Part shown: positions 60,745 through 64,000 of the stretch, piece after piece | Position numbering within the stretch: position 1 is the stretch's first letter | Layout: each line of letters opens with the position of its first letter | NCBI GenBank assembly: GCA_937120495.1 | Contig: CAKZJW010000019.1 | Location: 1-64,000, forward strand | Length of the DNA stretch: 64,000 nt | Source of the DNA: an uncultured Oligoflexia bacterium | GTDB taxonomy: Bacteria; Bdellovibrionota; Bacteriovoracia; Bacteriovoracales; Bacteriovoracaceae | Direction: 5' to 3' | Notes under the pieces: model-generated | Told to the model about the DNA's origin: nothing | The model's input: the letters and a program-made list of their open reading frames with translations, nothing else | The model's database searches: none | Program-made: the position numbers and the translations under genes

Positions 60745-61568
60745 CAAAATTGCACAATACTCAAATGAGCATTCAAAGTTTACGTCACAGTAAACAGACA
60801 CAGAGAAAGCTAGAGAGTAACTCTAGAAAGCTCTCTAGTGGCTCGCGTATAACTCAGGCATCTGATGATGCTGCAGGGTTGAGTATTGCTGCAAAACTAA
60901 ATTCTCAAAACCGATCTAAAGATCAAGCGAATAGAAATGTTAATCAGGCCGTGAGTATTGTCCAAGTTATGGATGGAGTTCTAAATGAGATGAGCTCAAT
61001 GGTTATAAGGGTGAGAGAGCTTGCAATTCAATCTGCATCTGACACATATTCAAATCAAGAAAGAACCTTAATGAATATGGAGGCGAGTCAATTACTTCAA
61101 GAAATTAAAAGAACATCGGAGAGTACTAAATATCAAGATCACTATGTTTTTAAAGGCGAAAATAAAAAACTAGATATTCAAGTTGATACCCATAATGGAT
61201 CTCAAGATAGGCTTTCATTAAATCTTGAAGAGTTTGCTCAAAACCCACTTTCTCTTGGAATAAATGATGTAAGTCTTGATACAAAACTCCATGCACAGCT
61301 TTCATTGGTTAAACTTGATTATGCTCAAAAAGAAATTTCGAAAAGTAGAGCTAAGGTTGGTGCATTTATGAGTAGGCTTGAGACGACCTCAAGTAAGCTT
61401 GGAAGTGATACTACAAATGGAAAAGCAGCACATAGTAAAATTAAAGATGCAGACTATGCAAATCAAACTGCTAAAAATGTTAAGGATAAGCTTGTTCAAA
61501 GTGCCCAAACAATGGTTCAGGCACAAATTAATGGATCCGGTTCGGATTATCTAAAACTACTTGGTTAA
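60741..61568 (+). CDS. fliC: flagellin
   Basis: Filament subunit of the flagellum. 275 residues: N-terminal D0/D1 helices (MTKLHNTQMSIQSLRHSKQT ... KLSSGSRITQASDDAAGLSI, ANRNVNQAVSIVQVMDGVL), a short variable part, and the C-terminal D1/D0 helices (RAKVGAFMSRLETTSSKL ... AQTMVQAQINGSGSDYLKLL). It is compact, with almost no D2/D3 insert. A weak RBS and a candidate leader minigene precede it. No clear sigma-28 promoter was seen. Confidence 0.94.
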   Translation: MTKLHNTQMSIQSLRHSKQTQRKLESNSRKLSSGSRITQASDDAAGLSIAAKLNSQNRSKDQANRNVNQAVSIVQVMDGVLNEMSSMVIRVRELAIQSASDTYSNQERTLMNMEASQLLQEIKRTSESTKYQDHYVFKGENKKLDIQVDTHNGSQDRLSLNLEEFAQNPLSLGINDVSLDTKLHAQLSLVKLDYAQKEISKSRAKVGAFMSRLETTSSKLGSDTTNGKAAHSKIKDADYANQTAKNVKDKLVQSAQTMVQAQINGSGSDYLKLLG

Positions 61569-61569
61569 A

Positions 61570-62010
61570 TTATTTTGAACACATTGTTCTTGAATTACCA
61601 ACATTTTCACAAAGAATCGTCGTCGTAATTGAATTTGTTTTTTTATCAAGTCCAACAATATCACTATCAAAATCAGTATTATCCTTTTTTGTTATAACAA
61701 TTTTCTTTAAAGAAATATTATTCCAACTCGCAACGCCTCCAGACATTCCAGGCTTACAGTTTGTTGAGCTATTTCTTTCAACTTCCGTTTTAGACAAAAT
61801 ATTTATTTTTAGTTGAGAAGATTTAAATTTAATTTTTGTCTCTTTCATTGCACCTTGAGAGTAAATTCTCTTTGTTAGTGTAATGGCATTTCTAACGTGA
61901 CCATTAGAAGTAGAAATTGTTGATTGTGCGTTTGAGCAATCAGTTTGGTAAAAAGATGCAAAAGAGCAAAATGATACCAAAAGAGTTGTAAGTGCTAGTA
62001 GTTGTTTCAT
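61570..62010 (-). CDS. exported protein of unknown function
   Basis: 146 residues with a signal peptide (MKQLLALTTLLVSFCSFA) and five mature Cys at the ends, suggesting disulfides. Beta-rich, Lys/Ser/Thr-rich. SD GGAGAT. Ends 1 bp from the flagellin stop on the other strand. Confidence 0.66.
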   Translation of the reverse strand: MKQLLALTTLLVSFCSFASFYQTDCSNAQSTISTSNGHVRNAITLTKRIYSQGAMKETKIKFKSSQLKINILSKTEVERNSSTNCKPGMSGGVASWNNISLKKIVITKKDNTDFDSDIVGLDKKTNSITTTILCENVGNSRTMCSK

Positions 62011-62149
62011 AGTTTATCTCCTGTTTTCAGACATTTATAGATTACGGTTCAGGCTATATCAATTAAATTGTAAGATTTATTCACTTTAATAACTTTGACT
62101 TCAGCCCACTAATTCGATTTGATTATATAGAGGTTCAAGGAGAGATCTT

Positions 62150-62701
62150 ATGAAGTTATTACTTATAGTTTTATCAGTTATTTCAAGCTCTTGTGGTAAA
62201 AATTTAGAATCAGCCATGGAGTTTTCTGAGTCTTTTTCACCGAGAAATTTGTTTGAGAGATCAAGCTCAGGCTCCTCGTCAAATGGTTCCACCATAAGTG
62301 AAGTTGGGTATTTAAATCTTGAAGAGAAAGAAATGCTTAAACTTGTTAATGATCATAGAAAAAGTTTAGGCTTAAGGGTTCTAAAGGTTCATGAAGAAGC
62401 AAGTTATCAGGCACAAAAACACTCTGGTAGTTTATTGAACTGTTCATGTTTAAATCATAATGGATTTTCAGCGAGAATAGCTGAAGTAAGAAAAGTTGAT
62501 GAAAGGTCTATTCCAAAATCAGCTGAAAATGTTGCATACGCTTCAACAACTGAAAAAGTGCACCAAGGACTTTTAGGAAGTCGTGGCCATAGAAAAAATA
62601 TTGAAGGAGCGCACTTTACGCATATTGGTCTAGGCCAAGAAGTTAGCTCTAGCGGTCGAATGTATTTTACTCAAATCTTTTTACAAATTAACGAAAACTA
62701 A
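62150..62701 (+). CDS. CAP/SCP-domain lipoprotein
   Basis: 183 residues. Signal with lipobox (MKLLLIVLSVISSSCG, Cys15), Ser-rich linker, then a CAP (SCP/PR1) domain: LVNDHRKSLGLRVLK, AQKHSGSLLN, CLNHNGFSARI, ENVAYAS, RGHRKNIEG and THIGLG, holding the two His and Glu of the family cavity. Extracytoplasmic, anchored to membrane. SD AAGGAGAG. Role in bacteria uncertain. Confidence 0.85.
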   Translation: MKLLLIVLSVISSSCGKNLESAMEFSESFSPRNLFERSSSGSSSNGSTISEVGYLNLEEKEMLKLVNDHRKSLGLRVLKVHEEASYQAQKHSGSLLNCSCLNHNGFSARIAEVRKVDERSIPKSAENVAYASTTEKVHQGLLGSRGHRKNIEGAHFTHIGLGQEVSSSGRMYFTQIFLQINEN

Positions 62702-62712
62702 ATTCAAAAAAC

Positions 62713-63195
62713 TTATTCGTCAATATCTGTAGTTGATATTTGATTGATAAATGAAGCAATTTCTTTTTCATATTTAAACGACTTTGCACTAACAGAAGTA
62801 AAGACAACTTTTAGAGCCGTGCCGTTGTCTAATATATGATACTCTCGAAAATAAACAGTTTCTTCCTCTCTGTCAGTATAAGTACCTTTGATTTCAAATG
62901 CTTTTTTATTTTTAAAATTTTTCCACTTAGAAGTTTTTCGTTTCCAATTAGAAACACCAATTAAACCTAGAAGCTTTGATTTTGTGGAATCACTACTTCC
63001 TTCTAAATCATTTAAATATTTCTTTTTGTCTTGAATATCATTTTTCTCAACAGCTACATATAAGCTCTTTGTAAAAGTTCCCTTCCACACTTTTGAGCTT
63101 TTGAAGTTATTTTTTAACTCCCAACTTTTACTTTCGAATTTTGCAAATGAGCTAAGGCTCATAAGAATTAGCAGCATTATTAATGGTGTTTTCAT
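62713..63195 (-). CDS. exported protein of unknown function
   Basis: 160 residues with a signal peptide (MKTPLIMLLILMSLSSFA). Beta-rich, Lys-rich mature domain. The ordering KNKKAFEIKGTYTDREEETV with YFREYHI is similar in style to the exported protein at 63335-63859, so the two may be paralogs. No family recognised. Confidence 0.65.
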   Translation of the reverse strand: MKTPLIMLLILMSLSSFAKFESKSWELKNNFKSSKVWKGTFTKSLYVAVEKNDIQDKKKYLNDLEGSSDSTKSKLLGLIGVSNWKRKTSKWKNFKNKKAFEIKGTYTDREEETVYFREYHILDNGTALKVVFTSVSAKSFKYEKEIASFINQISTTDIDE

Positions 63196-63334
63196 ATTAT
63201 CTCTCTTTCTTTTGTCTTTTATCGGTCTAAAGAAATAGATAACTTAGCATTTTTATACGATAGTTGAGTATTTACCTCTTCCTTTGGGAAGAAGAGTTAT
63301 TAAAGTAGAGACTTAATAATTCCGAAAATATAGT

Positions 63335-63859
63335 GTGAAACTTTTATTTAGCATTTTGATATTTACCTTTTCATTTTCTTCTTTGGCCAAAGAACATATC
63401 GTTCAGACTAAAGGTGGAAAAATGATATTTAAAACGGCAGATAATGAAATTTCGCAAAGAAAATTCTTTGGGGCAGATCTTTGGTTTACTGGTGAGGTAA
63501 AAAATAAAAAAAGAAATGTGATGAGTGTTATTTATAATAGTAGTGATATCACGTTAGATAACTTTGTTGATCCAAAGCAGTTTAAAAAATACAAAGAGAA
63601 AATGCATCTGTTTGGAGAAAAGAGAAAATACCAAGATATAAAAATAAAACCACATAAGCATGTGAAAATTAATAATGAAAATTCTTATCACAGCTTTGTT
63701 TGGAGTTATAAAAAAGATGGAATTAATTATATAGAGCAAAGTTATTATGTTACTTGTGGCAAAATATTCTTTGTCGCTAAGGCGACAACATTTGAAAGCT
63801 CAAAAGAGGATCAAAGTAAATTTAAAAAAATTGTGGAAACTGCAAAATGCATAGAATGA
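63335..63859 (+). CDS. exported protein of unknown function
   Basis: 174 residues from a GTG (SD weak) with a signal peptide (VKLLFSILIFTFSFSSLA). Lys- and Asp-rich beta protein, with NSYHSFVWSYKKDGINYIEQ, a motif layout shared with the protein at 62713-63195. Its stop overlaps the ATG of the next gene (ATGA), so the two are an operon. Confidence 0.65.
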   Translation: MKLLFSILIFTFSFSSLAKEHIVQTKGGKMIFKTADNEISQRKFFGADLWFTGEVKNKKRNVMSVIYNSSDITLDNFVDPKQFKKYKEKMHLFGEKRKYQDIKIKPHKHVKINNENSYHSFVWSYKKDGINYIEQSYYVTCGKIFFVAKATTFESSKEDQSKFKKIVETAKCIE

Positions 63860-64000
63860 GAATACTTAATATATTCATCTTTTTATCTTTGCTTGTTTCT
63901 TCAAGTAAAGCGTACTCTCTTATAGAGGTTAAGGACTTAGATAAGACTCAAAGAGTTCAGCTTTCAAAAGTTTATAGAGACTTTTTAGTCAACATGGAAA
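63856..64000 (+). CDS. exported protein, 3' truncated by window
   Basis: ATG 63856 overlaps the TGA of the previous gene (ATGA); an in-frame ATG at 63847 is possible. The visible 48 residues are a signal peptide (MRILNIFIFLSLLVSSSKA) and the start of a charged mature domain (LIEVKDLDKTQRVQLSK). It runs off the window end. Confidence 0.6.
   Translation, partial: MRILNIFIFLSLLVSSSKAYSLIEVKDLDKTQRVQLSKVYRDFLVNME

Overview
The window is 64 kb of AT-rich, gene-dense bacterial DNA. Proteins are rich in Lys, Ile and Phe. There are many short exported proteins of unknown function, an RND pump, flagellin, and formaldehyde and methylglyoxal detoxification genes. This fits a Gram-negative predatory-type bacterium of the Bdellovibrionota, most like Bacteriovoracales/Halobacteriovorax. 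The placement is inferred from gene content and composition; there is no rRNA here to prove it.

Layout. 1-25 kb is mostly core: the end of an RND pump, aroB-aroA, a dicarboxylate/amino-acid symporter, truA, a LysR regulator, dbpA, frmA-fghA, a SufR-like regulator, folE, and many exported proteins. Inside it, at 17.0-20.0 kb, sits a small unusual locus (cluster A): a GT2-like glycosyltransferase, a 36-residue membrane peptide, a divergent SelO-like pseudokinase, and a 130-residue protein that looks like a recognition domain fused to a Cys/Gly-rich peptide tail. 25-41 kb is accessory DNA. Cluster B (26.5-31.2 kb) holds a 66-residue peptide with a Cys...Gly-rich...Cys tail, a separate PqqD-like recognition protein, a second SelO-like pseudokinase, two GT-B glycosyltransferases and one unknown protein. 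BrnT/BrnA and DUF4160/DUF2442 toxin-antitoxin-like pairs follow. Then comes a probable integrative mobilizable element: a type IV coupling protein, a replication-relaxation protein, a large nested inverted repeat, a 171-nt C-free tract, and a large serine recombinase ending inside a tRNA gene with a CAT anticodon. 41-64 kb returns to core: dapF-tlyA, apt, upp/gloA, YceI with a LysR regulator, thiolase, a PspC/PspA-like operon, a response regulator, flagellin and many exported proteins.

The main find is clusters A and B together. Both pair a SelO-like enzyme (ILKG/IKG-type ATP-binding lysine, and a shared H-x5-E-N-x4-G-x-F-I-D catalytic-loop motif with Glu where canonical SelO has Asp) with a PqqD-like recognition domain, a short two-Cys peptide and glycosyltransferases. 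This suggests a ribosomally made, post-translationally modified peptide (RiPP) pathway in which a SelO-like enzyme nucleotidylates or phosphorylates the peptide and glycosyltransferases decorate it. The function is inferred; the motif matches are direct observations. The second notable region is the 39.0-39.3 kb structure, a candidate origin of transfer or replication for the mobile element.
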